A stretch of DNA of 64,000 nucleotides from Chryseolinea lacunae (lineage in GTDB: Bacteria > Bacteroidota > Bacteroidia > Cytophagales > Cyclobacteriaceae). Each line of letters starts with the position of its first letter. Positions within the stretch are counted from its first letter, which is position 1. The stretch lies in contig NZ_JAERRB010000011.1 in the NCBI RefSeq assembly GCF_016735595.1, forward strand, positions 1 through 64,000, read 5' to 3'. The notes under the pieces were generated by a model. That model was not told the origin of the DNA. It searched no databases and saw only the letters and a program-made list of their open reading frames with translations. Below are positions 52,566-61,603 of the stretch, one piece after another. A program made the position numbers and the translations under genes.

Positions 52566-53338
52566 TTGCTGCGTTCTTTAATTTTCCCAAAACTGATTCC
52601 AATACTTATCGAGACAGGGTTTATGATACGGGTGTGGTCAAATACCTCGCGGGTACAATGCATTGCCACAGGAACACCGCACGCAACTTCTGCAAACAGA
52701 TGAATGAAATCTCCATGATCGTTCTCTAGTTGATATTCAGCACCCAAGCCAACATTGAATTGTGTGGTAATTCCTTTTCCCAGAAACTGTTCTTCGGATG
52801 TACTAAAGTTGCGTGTGGCGTTCTTATCAAGATAGTTGCCATAGAACTTAATGTGCTGCTGGGAGATACCGCCAATAAAGTATGGCTCTACAGTGTGATG
52901 CTTGGGACTGCTGATTCGCAATAAGTACGCATGAGCGGACAAGCCCCCCGTAAACAAGTCGAAGCTATAAGGAAGGGAGGCATCGGAATAGTAGAGCCCT
53001 GCATTAACCTTGAGTTTGCCAAACGTATTGGCGACAACACCGCCAACAATAACGCCCAGGTTGCTTACGCGGAGGTGATTAAGTTCGGTAAGGTTACTTT
53101 TCAGCGTGTAGATAGGTCTGCCCAAGGCAAGTTCATATCCCAGGTAAACAGGTTTGTTAGTTCTCTTGCTGACACTATCGGTCTGCAGGTAAGACTCTGC
53201 TGTATAACCATACTCCTTGATAGTGGTCGTTGGTGCCTGGCCTTTTACCACACACGACTTGAACGATAGAAACAAGCACAAAATGGCAATCAGCCATCGC
53301 GTGAGGCTGTCGCCTTCGAGTCTTCTTTTTGCTGTCAT
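52562..53338 (-). CDS. Putative outer-membrane beta-barrel protein
   Basis: A 258-residue exported protein, first gene of the cassette. A signal-like segment (WLIAILCLFLSFKSCVVKGQ) follows a basic start (MTAKRRLEGDSLTR), longer than usual, so cleavage near VKGQ is plausible. The mature part has many alternating beta strands: VYLGYELALGRPIYTLKSNL, NAGLYYSDASLPYSFDLFTG, TVEPYFIGGISQQHIKFYGN and a C-terminal INPVSISIGISFGKI, resembling an OmpA-like or porin-type barrel. The stop overlaps the kinase start as ATGA. The 300-bp upstream gap probably carries the promoter. Confidence 0.7.
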   Translation of the reverse strand: MTAKRRLEGDSLTRWLIAILCLFLSFKSCVVKGQAPTTTIKEYGYTAESYLQTDSVSKRTNKPVYLGYELALGRPIYTLKSNLTELNHLRVSNLGVIVGGVVANTFGKLKVNAGLYYSDASLPYSFDLFTGGLSAHAYLLRISSPKHHTVEPYFIGGISQQHIKFYGNYLDKNATRNFSTSEEQFLGKGITTQFNVGLGAEYQLENDHGDFIHLFAEVACGVPVAMHCTREVFDHTRIINPVSISIGISFGKIKERSK

Positions 53339-53641
53339 AACTTTGCTGTTTAGTATGGCTAAAGTGCAACTCAGAAGCGCAGGAAAAATCAGCTATAGCT
53401 GATTCCAAAAAATCAGATAATGGGAATCGTCAAGGATAATTATATGCCTTGACGCGAGTGACGATCGCGCCTTGGGCTATTAAGAACACGCACAAGTGCG
53501 TGGGCAGGCTACAGGAATTATCTTAATCCTGTTCAGGGCGAGTGAAATTTGCGTGGCGAATAGATCCGGCCAGACAGACGGAGGCATCAGATAAATCTGA
53601 TCTGAGTAAGATCAAGACTACAATTAAGCTAAACGGGTATT
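53339..53641. other. Intergenic region with an inverted repeat
   Basis: No gene was seen in this gap. CACGCAC (53487-53493) and GTGCGTG (53496-53502) form a perfect 7-bp inverted repeat with a 2-bp centre. It lies between the response-regulator gene end and the cassette promoter region; it could act as a terminator remnant or a binding site. No T-run follows, so termination is doubtful. Confidence 0.45.
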
Positions 53642-54304
53642 TTAAAATTCAATCAATTCATTTTTGATTGCATACTTGACCAGTTCAGCGGTGTTTTTTA
53701 ATCCGAGTTTGTCAAGGATATGCATTTTATGCGTATTCACTGTCTTTGTACTGATAAATAGTTGGTCCGCCACTTCCTTGTCGGACTTTCCCGATGCGAC
53801 CAGTTGAAGAACTTCCATTTCGCGTTTACTCAGGTTTGTGAGCTCAAGGTGCTGTTTTGTCTGGCGTGCTGAAACTTCCCTGCTATAGAAGTCTTCAAAA
53901 ACCAGGCTCGTGATCGCTTCATTGAAATATTTCTCGCCTTTACTCACAACGCGAATGGCCTCTATGAGGGTGGATTTTTGCACATCTTTCGGAAGGTAGC
54001 CGTCAATGCCAGATTGTATTCCGGCAGATACAAGTTCCTTCTTTACCTCCATAGAAAGTAAAATCACTTTTACTTTGTTGTTGCGTTCTTTCACCCAGCG
54101 CGTTGCCTCAATTCCGGTCATACCTTTCATGTGTATATCCATGATGATGACGTCGGGATTAAGATCTCTCATTTTACTGATCAGTTCTTCACCACTTGAG
54201 AGCGACCCAACGATTTGTATATCATCGAACTGCGCCAACATGATGGCGATTGAATCGCGAACGATAGTGTGATCATCGACTAGTAAAACTTTGATCCGTG
54301 CCAC
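53642..54304 (-). CDS. LuxR/NarL-type response regulator
   Basis: A 220-residue DNA-binding response regulator. The receiver domain (1-120) starts KVLLVDDHTIVRDSI and has the acceptor Asp56 in VIIMDIHM, then VILLSMEVK and GYLPKD. The LuxR-type HTH (about 155-215) shows LTNLSKREMEVLQLVASGKS, then DKEVADQLFISTKTVNTHKM and HILDKLGLKNTAELVKYAI. Phosphorylation should switch on dimerisation and DNA binding. It begins 24 bp after the stop of the MEDS-PAS kinase on the same strand, its likely partner. Confidence 0.93.
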   Translation of the reverse strand: MARIKVLLVDDHTIVRDSIAIMLAQFDDIQIVGSLSSGEELISKMRDLNPDVIIMDIHMKGMTGIEATRWVKERNNKVKVILLSMEVKKELVSAGIQSGIDGYLPKDVQKSTLIEAIRVVSKGEKYFNEAITSLVFEDFYSREVSARQTKQHLELTNLSKREMEVLQLVASGKSDKEVADQLFISTKTVNTHKMHILDKLGLKNTAELVKYAIKNELIEF

Positions 54305-54328
54305 GAGCTTTTATTTAATTACAAGTTG

Positions 54329-56533
54329 TCATTTCGCTGGTATCGTAACCGAAAACACTGAACCATTTCCCGGTTTACTCAATACATCAATGGTGCCACC
54401 CATCAGGTCGACTGCCTTCTTCGCAATGGAAAGGCCCAATCCTGTTCCCTGGATTCCTTTTGTATTCTGTCCTCGCTCAAAGGGCTCAAATATTTTTATT
54501 AAATCCACTTCGTTTATACCTATGCCTTCATCTTTAATCTCAATCCGTAAGTTTTCGCCAAGATCGTGGACATGTACCCAAACCTGTGACTTGCCTGGCG
54601 AGAATTTGATCGCATTGCTCAAAAGATTGACAAATATATTGCGGAGTAAGTCATCGTCAGCATCTATGTATTTACTTTCAAAGTCAAACTGGCAAAGGAT
54701 GGAGTGGGAACCATTACTGATTTCTTCCAGGTCATTTTTCAGGGACTCAAAAAAGGATCGGATTTCAACTTTCCGCTTAACCACTGCAATCTTGTTCTCA
54801 TCAGCACGGCCGAGCACCAACAAATCCTCCATCATTCGATTCATGAGGTCAACCTGTGCAAGCACTATTCCGATCTTATCATTTAAAGATTCCGGTTCGA
54901 TACGATCTCTATACCTTCGAACGTAGTTTGCCGTATTTCTTATTGCCGCCAATGGCGTTCTGAATTCATGCGATACCATCGAACCAAACCTGGCTTTCCA
55001 TGCTGTCAATTCTTGCTCCTTCTCTAATGCCTTCTGTAATTCCTGCGTGCGAAGAAGCACTTTTGCTTCAAGCGCTTTCCTGAACTGGATTAACTCCGTG
55101 ATGTCGTTCGAAAAACATCCGATTCCAATGATGGTATTGTCTTCACTTCTGACCGGGTTCAGTCTTATTTCGTGATAAAATTCTGAACCATCCGGTTCTA
55201 CTACGTGGGTGATATCCACAACGTTTTCTCCCCCTAATGCCTGCCGATAAAGCCGCTCCCATAGATCTTTCGCTTTTTTAGTCAGACCTGGGAAAATCAA
55301 AGAGTCGCCTTCTGCGATTTCTAAGTCGGTAATTTTTTTTAAGCTTTTGAAAAATGCTCGATTCGCCTTTACTAATCTTAGATCCGTGCTCGCCAGCCAT
55401 ATTTCGCCAGGCGAACTATTGATCAGTACATCTAAATTTTGTTCGCTTTCCTTTAGCATTCTTTCCGCAACCTTTTGTTCCGTAAAGTCAAGTGCCATCG
55501 ACAGCACTTTCGGGCCATCGTTCATTGGGATTGCGATCATTGAGAAGCGGACATCCAATAGCTTTCCATTCTTATCCTTAAGTTTAACTTCCTCATTATT
55601 GACCACTCCGCCATGCTTAATATTTTCGACCAATGCGTCTCTTTGGACTGGGTTAAGCCAGAAATCCAGATCTCTGATTGTTTTGCCCACTACTTCATCA
55701 GACGTAAATCCAAAAAGATTTGTGAAAGAGGCATTTACATCGATGTACCTGCCATCATCAAAATCGGAGAGAACCATTGGAAGGAATGGATTGAGATGAA
55801 ATAGCCTTGAGAAGCGTTCAGCAGAGACCTTTACCTCCTGAAGGGCTTGCAGGAGTTGACCGTTTCGCTCTTCCACAAGTTTTTCAACCTCTTCTTTTAA
55901 TTTTTTAATTTCTGCTTTGCTTCGTTTTAGTTCTGGTTTCTCAAGGATCTCCAATTTCCCATTTCTCATGGTAGCAGCCATCTCATGTGCATGCGCAACA
56001 TCCAGCACATCCGCCGCCTTACATTTGTCAAGCGGGTACGTGCACAGAACAATCATACGTTTACCCGTTATCCAATTGTTAAGTTCACGTTCATACTCGA
56101 TGAAATCTTTCCAGACGTGGCGCTCGAGCCAAGCTTCGTTGCCATTCACGCGCATGCCTTCGTGTCCTCTTGCCAAAGCAGCATTCAGTTTCTCGTCCCA
56201 TCCGTGAATGACACGCGCGGGGTCGAATACATCATCTTTTAAATACCAGTCTGCATGCGGCAAAACTTCGATGGCGTTGGAGGTAATATATCGGTCAAGA
56301 AGTGGAATGCCATGGCGAAGGCTTGCCAGAGCGTCCTTCACAGACACAGGATCGCTTGTTATCCAAAGACAAAATTCATTGTTTTCCAAACCAGCCTTGA
56401 AGTACGGAACCAGCGTTTCCAACAGGTCTTGCTTGGAATAAAAGAAATTACAGAAATGTGTACCCCACGGTGCATTACCGATAACATCAATACCGGTATA
56501 TCTAGACTGATTCCCAAGGTCGGCACTTTCCAT
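54329..56533 (-). CDS. MEDS-PAS histidine kinase
   Basis: A 734-residue soluble kinase if it starts at 56533 (MESADLGNQSRYTGIDVIGN). Residues about 15-190 form a MEDS domain (PWGTHFCNFFYSKQDLLETL, FCLWITSD, RMIVLCTYPLDKC), a sensor named for methanogen and DcmR proteins. A coiled coil follows, then two PAS domains (about 235-350, PMVLSDFDDGRYIDVNASF; about 370-490, VDITHVVEPDGSEFYHEIRL). HisKA has its His near residue 521 (SMVSHEFRTPLAAIRN), and HATPase shows NLLSNAIKFS, IKDEGIGINE and GTGLGLSIAK. In-frame ATGs further upstream (56623, 56710) would extend it, but the sequence there is not family-like. It pairs with the response regulator 24 bp downstream. Confidence 0.9.
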   Translation of the reverse strand: MESADLGNQSRYTGIDVIGNAPWGTHFCNFFYSKQDLLETLVPYFKAGLENNEFCLWITSDPVSVKDALASLRHGIPLLDRYITSNAIEVLPHADWYLKDDVFDPARVIHGWDEKLNAALARGHEGMRVNGNEAWLERHVWKDFIEYERELNNWITGKRMIVLCTYPLDKCKAADVLDVAHAHEMAATMRNGKLEILEKPELKRSKAEIKKLKEEVEKLVEERNGQLLQALQEVKVSAERFSRLFHLNPFLPMVLSDFDDGRYIDVNASFTNLFGFTSDEVVGKTIRDLDFWLNPVQRDALVENIKHGGVVNNEEVKLKDKNGKLLDVRFSMIAIPMNDGPKVLSMALDFTEQKVAERMLKESEQNLDVLINSSPGEIWLASTDLRLVKANRAFFKSLKKITDLEIAEGDSLIFPGLTKKAKDLWERLYRQALGGENVVDITHVVEPDGSEFYHEIRLNPVRSEDNTIIGIGCFSNDITELIQFRKALEAKVLLRTQELQKALEKEQELTAWKARFGSMVSHEFRTPLAAIRNTANYVRRYRDRIEPESLNDKIGIVLAQVDLMNRMMEDLLVLGRADENKIAVVKRKVEIRSFFESLKNDLEEISNGSHSILCQFDFESKYIDADDDLLRNIFVNLLSNAIKFSPGKSQVWVHVHDLGENLRIEIKDEGIGINEVDLIKIFEPFERGQNTKGIQGTGLGLSIAKKAVDLMGGTIDVLSKPGNGSVFSVTIPAK

Positions 56534-57503
56534 ACAGGTGTTTGCTTCTAAAAAGCTAGGAAATAAATCATTAAAACTACAGGTTCCGTGTGATTTTGTT
56601 TTATGTATGAAGGGGGCGTCCATCTTTTGCAGTGTTGCCCTGACCATCAATTTAGCTTGCTTGTACCACCCAATTCCTCTACCATTTGACCAGAAACGAG
56701 TCAGCGGCAATCAGGAAGTTTCCAGGTGAATAAGCTTAGCAACCCAATTTATGCAAACGCTTCGGGCAAAGAAGTTGTCTGTTGATAAATTCAAGTATTT
56801 CAACTTAAGTATGTAGATGGTGGCGCGGCGAATTGGCTAACGAACACGCAAAGGCAGTTTGTGCTATTTCTTAGGCGCGGTGCCTGGTGCTCACTGAGTC
56901 CAATCATTACACCAGAACAATGGCTGCATTTATAAAAAACTGAACTCCTTTTTTTGTTTAAGGCATGTGATGGGAAGGCGAAATTTGAAGCCTGGGATCA
57001 GGAAGGCGTATCGGCTATTTGCAATTGAATCATTCTTGTTAGGGTCAGTCTTCCGAGAGACGTGAAAAGTAGTTGAATGCAACTCGTTTAGTCAAATGCA
57101 CATAGGCCTGTCAAAATGATCCACATCGGATCTGTGATTTGTATAAGTCTTTTTATGGTTCAGGATATTTAAGCTGTGAAAAAATTAACATTTATTTTCT
57201 CTTACCCGCCGGTTAAAAAAAATGATATTGCTGCATTTGAAATGGCCTAAAACATAAAATACCGTTAGCGTTTAAATCGTTTATTCTTGCGAATAATGGT
57301 GGTAGCGTAACAGAAGTAGTCTTCAATTGCAGTGGCGGGGTTAGCGAATCCTGATTAACCTGGTGGAGATTGAGACGGTGGCGTTTAAGAAGGAGAAGAA
57401 ATAATCATCCACATACTTCTGTAAAATAATCTTCCAGTAAAAAAAAGCGGAAGACTATTTTATAGATAATGTCTTAGGCAAGCACGCCAGCATTCTTTAA
57501 GGG
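56534..57503. other. Long intergenic region, possible gene remnant
   Basis: No intact gene was found in about 950 bp. Near 57296-57405 two short adjacent frames, shifted relative to each other, read like protein sequence (GGSVTEVVFNCSGGVSES, then NLVEIETVAFKKEKK before a stop). This could be the tail of a decayed gene, but that is a weak reading. The region is AT-rich with several stops in all frames. The promoter of the MEDS kinase must lie at its left end. Confidence 0.35.
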
Positions 57504-58451
57504 CTATTGTACCCAATCAACAGACACCGCTGTATTGCTAGTGTAGTTGGTCAGCGTTTCTTGGAGAATGTCAGATAATCCTGTGTTGGCGTAGGCGTCG
57601 GTGCCAAGATATACGGCCTTTACGAAATAGTTTGTGCCGTCCCATCCTCCATAAACAAGTACTTCAATGCTGGCGTTAAATGTTGGTGATCGCATGGATC
57701 CCTCACGCCACATGAAGTAATTATAGTCGTCGTAGCCAGTCCGGCAACCAACGCGGTCAAAGGTGCCGCCAAAGCCATTCCGGTTTCCGAGCATAAACCC
57801 ACCTTTGTTGTCAAAAAAGTCGATATAGTTGTAGGATCCCCCTTCGGAGAAACCCAACCCATCATCGATTTTGCCGGCTGCCGATTGATAGATCAGGCGA
57901 TCGTTGCCACCATAAGCCTCGATAAAATATCCGTGCTCGTCAAGGCTGTTCATGGAGAAAGACAAAACAGCGTCCTTGCTGTAGTTCGTGACCGGCTGCT
58001 CGATGTCGATGCGCTCGCCATACCATTCAACCTTATTGTTCACCAGCATGTATAAAGTGGAGGTGTTTCGTACCCAGCCCATCTGGTCTATATGAGTGTA
58101 TTGCCACAATGTTTCGATCACCTTTCCGTCGGTGGCGCTGATAATGACGGGATGTCCGCCCTCATTGAGATAGGCCACCTTTTTGCGGTCGCTGGAGAGT
58201 TTCACATCGGTCTTTTCTTGGGTGGCGCTGTTGGTGAGTCTGCGCGGCACGGTGTCTAGCCGGTTGAAGTAGTAGACGTCGTTGTTTATGATGGCTACAA
58301 CATTTCTCACCGCTTTGAGGGGATTGCGCGAGTCGTTAATGTTGTCTGCGATTCGCTGTGCCTCTTCTTTGGAAAGATACGGCGAGCTGCTGCAACCTGT
58401 CAGCACGGCGAGGCCGAGCATGATAAGGGATGTTAGTTTGGGGAAATGCAT
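57504..58451 (-). CDS. Hypothetical lipoprotein, TolB-propeller-like
   Basis: A 315-residue lipoprotein with a signal peptide and lipobox (LGLAVLTGC, then SSSPYLSKEE). Repeated segments such as VVAIINNDVYYFNRLDTVPR, VKLSSDRKKVAYLNEGGHPV and TLYMLVNNKVEWYG resemble the blades of a TolB-like or WD40-like beta-propeller (strand, polar turn, strand). No catalytic motif was seen. Its ATG overlaps the stop of the outer-membrane gene at 58451 by one base (TGATG), so the two are probably translated as a unit and may form an envelope complex. Confidence 0.7.
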   Translation of the reverse strand: MHFPKLTSLIMLGLAVLTGCSSSPYLSKEEAQRIADNINDSRNPLKAVRNVVAIINNDVYYFNRLDTVPRRLTNSATQEKTDVKLSSDRKKVAYLNEGGHPVIISATDGKVIETLWQYTHIDQMGWVRNTSTLYMLVNNKVEWYGERIDIEQPVTNYSKDAVLSFSMNSLDEHGYFIEAYGGNDRLIYQSAAGKIDDGLGFSEGGSYNYIDFFDNKGGFMLGNRNGFGGTFDRVGCRTGYDDYNYFMWREGSMRSPTFNASIEVLVYGGWDGTNYFVKAVYLGTDAYANTGLSDILQETLTNYTSNTAVSVDWVQ

Positions 58452-59122
58452 CAGAATGAATAGTTTAAGGCAAGGCTTGTCGAATACAGATGTTGCGTGG
58501 TGCCGAGGTTCGGATTGTAGTCGACCGATTCGGGATCGTTGCTGCCCACTTGCACCATGAACGAGTATGAAATCGATGGGATTATGCTGAGAGCGCTGCT
58601 GAGCTTAAATTCTATTGCCGCCTGCGGGCCCATTGTCGCCCACATAACAGATTCGTCATACGATTCGCCGCCACCAGTAAACGTGGTGAACTCGAAACTC
58701 TGAGAGCCGTACATGCCGCCAATGGCAATTCCCGGCTCAAAGAAGATCTTTTTCTTTTTGAGGGAAATCGCGCGATGAATGAATAGCTGAAATTGCAGCA
58801 TTTTATAGGGACTGAATACCGCCGTGCCCAAACCAACGCTCTCGTTCGACAGGCCATCTACATCGCTATCAATCACATAAAACAAGGTGTCGGCTCGGGG
58901 CTGCAATTTTGTGTAGCTCAAAGTCAATCCAGTGATGAAGCGCGGCACTCCTTTTTTATGCGACTGAACATAGACGAACGAAACACTGGCGCCCGGGCTA
59001 GGCAAGTAGCTCCAGGAAAGTTTGCCGAGCGGAATGGTGTACGTCGGCGCAATGCGCACGGCGTTGTCTTGCGAAAACGAACAGACCGGCAAAAAAAGCA
59101 ACACGAAGACGAACGTCCCCAT
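58451..59122 (-). CDS. Putative outer-membrane beta-barrel protein
   Basis: About 223 residues from the ATG at 59122 (MGTFVFVLLFLPVCSFSQ), a good signal peptide. The open frame extends to 59395 but that leader lacks protein character, so the shorter form is chosen; a GTG start a few codons upstream is also possible. The mature part has strand-like alternation ending in a Phe (YSTSLALNYSF), the classic outer-membrane barrel terminus, with SYLPSPGASVSFVYVQS, KKIFFEPGIAIGGMYGSQSF and LSSALSIIPSISYSFMVQVG. It is first in a two-gene unit with the lipoprotein at 57504. Confidence 0.72.
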   Translation of the reverse strand: MGTFVFVLLFLPVCSFSQDNAVRIAPTYTIPLGKLSWSYLPSPGASVSFVYVQSHKKGVPRFITGLTLSYTKLQPRADTLFYVIDSDVDGLSNESVGLGTAVFSPYKMLQFQLFIHRAISLKKKKIFFEPGIAIGGMYGSQSFEFTTFTGGGESYDESVMWATMGPQAAIEFKLSSALSIIPSISYSFMVQVGSNDPESVDYNPNLGTTQHLYSTSLALNYSF

Positions 59123-59810
59123 AACGACAACGCGTTTAAGGTGTTGACCTTGCCTCAAGTTTTCAAGGCAGCCGGCCAACCATTGCACCAAAGAATGGAC
59201 AGCGCACACTGTTTTTGTTTGCGCCTTAACCGTGAACCAGGCATCTGCGAATAGCCATGCAACAGAACTAGATGATCTCATAAGTATTAAAAAGTTAATG
59301 GTAGAACAACATGATACCGGCGCACCGCTCTGCCATGCAATGCCGGACTGGTTTGGCAAAAGTCCGACTTCACACTGCAATGAAATTGCAGTCAAAAAAA
59401 AATTGTGCGATTGAAGTCTGGAGTTTGCGTTGTGTGCCTGGCTGGAGTGTTAGCGTAAAACGAAAAAAAGGCACTTTGCTTTAGTGTAGAGTGATGCCCT
59501 ACCTTATCCTAGAAACTTGCGATCACACTTACGGTCATTTAATCATTTTTTGAGTAGCTACACTCAGATTTGATAATTTGTCACCTGGATACAAAGCCTT
59601 CGTAGGGATGGGGTTCAAGTTATTGACTTGCAACCCTCTTAGGAATTTTGAGTAACAAAGGAGTAACAAAACGGACCTAAAACGCCATCAGAATACATAG
59701 CCAAACCGGGTCTCATTGGAGCTAAAAAATGCGAAAACAGGGGAATTTTACGGGTTTTCTTATACCTTGGTGGGCTTGTCTAATTTAAGATTGGTAAAGT
59801 TTTCCTTTTT
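59123..59810. other. Long intergenic region with hairpin and shared short repeat
   Basis: No gene was found. The 15-bp TGAGTAGCTACACTC at 59551-59565 repeats 50079-50093. A hairpin pairs GGGTTCAAGT (59611-59620) with ACTTGCAACCC (59626-59636) with one bulged base. It is followed by GAGTAACAAAGGAGTAACAA, a local direct repeat. This resembles the layout of some integration sites but no tRNA or integrase is evident. The right end holds the promoter of the gene at 59811. Confidence 0.45.
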
Positions 59811-61370
59811 ATGAAAGTGTGGATTCTCTTGGGGGTGATGCTTGTGACGGGGTCGGCCATGGCCCGATCGACAAGCGACAGCTTGCTGGTGGCGCTGAAC
59901 AAAGTGATTGAACGGCGCGAAGAGTTTACAAAACCGAAACTGGATCGGCTCGAAGACCTGCACCGCCAACTGAGCGGCCCCAACGGCCGCGACGACCAGT
60001 TCCGTTTCCTGGTGCTCCAAAATCTGTCGGACGAATACAAAGCCTTCATTTATGACTCAGCCTTTGCCAACATCCAGCGCCTGCAATTGCTGGCCCGCAA
60101 AATAGACGACCCCGTTAAAATCGCCTATGCCAAAGTGAAACTGGGGTTCATCCTGCTCTCGTCAGGCATGTTCAAAGAAACCATCGACTCGCTGGGCGGC
60201 CTGCAGGTGCGCGGTTTGCCCGACAGCATCCGCGTTGACTACTACTCCATTCTGGCCCGAACCTACTATGATCTTGGCGATTTTGACCGCGACGGTTTCT
60301 ACACGCCCCGCTACACGGCCATGGGCAACAAATATGTGGACTCAGCCAAGGCGTTGTGCAAACCCAACGACTACAACTTTTTGTACCTGAGCGGCCTGAA
60401 AAACCTGAAAAACGAAAACACCAGCGAGGCACTAAACAACCTGAACGAGCTGATGGGCCACTATCCGCTCACCCCACACCAGCTGGCGGTAACGGCCTCG
60501 ACCCTCAGCTACTTCTACATTTCGCGCGACGAAACCGACCAGGCCATCAACCTGCTGGCCCGGGCCGCCATTGCCGACATCCAGTCGGCCACCAAAGAAA
60601 CAGCCGCCATGTGGAGCCTGGCCGAGTTGCTCTATAATAATGGAGACGTCAAAAATGCCTACACCTTCATTCAACAAGCCATGGAGGATGCCATTTTTTA
60701 TGGCGCCCGCCAGCGCAAAGTGCAGGTGGGTTCGGTGTTGCCCGTGATCGCCGCCGCCAAAGTGCACAATGTGGACGAGCAACGCAGGCTTTGGTTGATC
60801 TACTCCACGGCCCTCACCGTGCTGGCCGTGTTGGTGATTGTGTTTGCCGTGGTCATTTTCAAACAACTCAAAAAGCTGAAACGCACCGAAAAGGCGCTCA
60901 TGGAGGCCAACACCATCAAGGAAGAATACATCGGCTACTATTTCAACATCAATTCCGAATACCTCGGCAAGATCGAAGCCTTCAAGAAAGCGGTGGAAAT
61001 GAAGCTGATCACCAAAAAGCTGGAAGACATCAAGTTCATTGTCAACAACATCAACGTGAAGAAGGAGCGTGAGGAGCTCTATTTCAGTTTCGACAAAGTA
61101 TTCCTGAAACTGTTCCCGGACTTCATCAGCGTGTTCAACTCCTATTTTAAGGAGGAAGACCGGATCGTATTGAAAGAAGGCCAGCTCATGAACACCGAGT
61201 TGCGGATCTTCGCCCTCATCCGCATGGGCATCCACGACACCGAGAAAATTGCGAAGATTCTGGACTACTCCATCAATACCATCTACAACTACAAAGCCCG
61301 GGTCAAAGGCAAGTCCATTATCCCGAACGAGAAGTTCGAACAGAAGATAATGGAGATACAAACGATTTAG
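59811..61370 (+). CDS. DUF6377-type membrane-bound transcriptional regulator
   Basis: A 519-residue regulator. MKVWILLGVMLVTGSAMA is a signal peptide; the next 300 residues are helical repeats like TPRs (IQRLQLLARKIDDPVKIAYA, QAINLLARAAIADIQSATKE). A membrane helix follows (LIYSTALTVLAVLVIVFAVV, about residue 330-350), then a coiled coil and a C-terminal DUF6377 region (EEYIGYYFNINSEYLGKIEA, FPDFISVFNSYFKEEDRIVL). The last 50 residues look like an HTH (FALIRMGIHDTEKIAKILDY, then SINTIYNYKARVKGK). In Bacteroidota such proteins sit beside glycan loci and probably activate them. Here it precedes the GH97-susC genes. Confidence 0.88.
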   Translation: MKVWILLGVMLVTGSAMARSTSDSLLVALNKVIERREEFTKPKLDRLEDLHRQLSGPNGRDDQFRFLVLQNLSDEYKAFIYDSAFANIQRLQLLARKIDDPVKIAYAKVKLGFILLSSGMFKETIDSLGGLQVRGLPDSIRVDYYSILARTYYDLGDFDRDGFYTPRYTAMGNKYVDSAKALCKPNDYNFLYLSGLKNLKNENTSEALNNLNELMGHYPLTPHQLAVTASTLSYFYISRDETDQAINLLARAAIADIQSATKETAAMWSLAELLYNNGDVKNAYTFIQQAMEDAIFYGARQRKVQVGSVLPVIAAAKVHNVDEQRRLWLIYSTALTVLAVLVIVFAVVIFKQLKKLKRTEKALMEANTIKEEYIGYYFNINSEYLGKIEAFKKAVEMKLITKKLEDIKFIVNNINVKKEREELYFSFDKVFLKLFPDFISVFNSYFKEEDRIVLKEGQLMNTELRIFALIRMGIHDTEKIAKILDYSINTIYNYKARVKGKSIIPNEKFEQKIMEIQTI

Positions 61371-61603
61371 ACGACCTGAAAACGGCCCGAAAACCCCTCA
61401 CATGGGTTTATATTTTTGCCTGTTCCATATTTTCGCAATCGATTGATATTCAAATTTCTAGGCATTTACATGCCCCACTTTTATTTACATTTTTAGTGGG
61501 ATAATTCATCCGTCCTTTTCCGCAGGCGTGCTTTGTTGAGCTAACGCAAACGGTGGCAGAGACCCTTTCTGCTCCTTTTGTCCCTAACCCAAACGCTCAA
61601 CAC

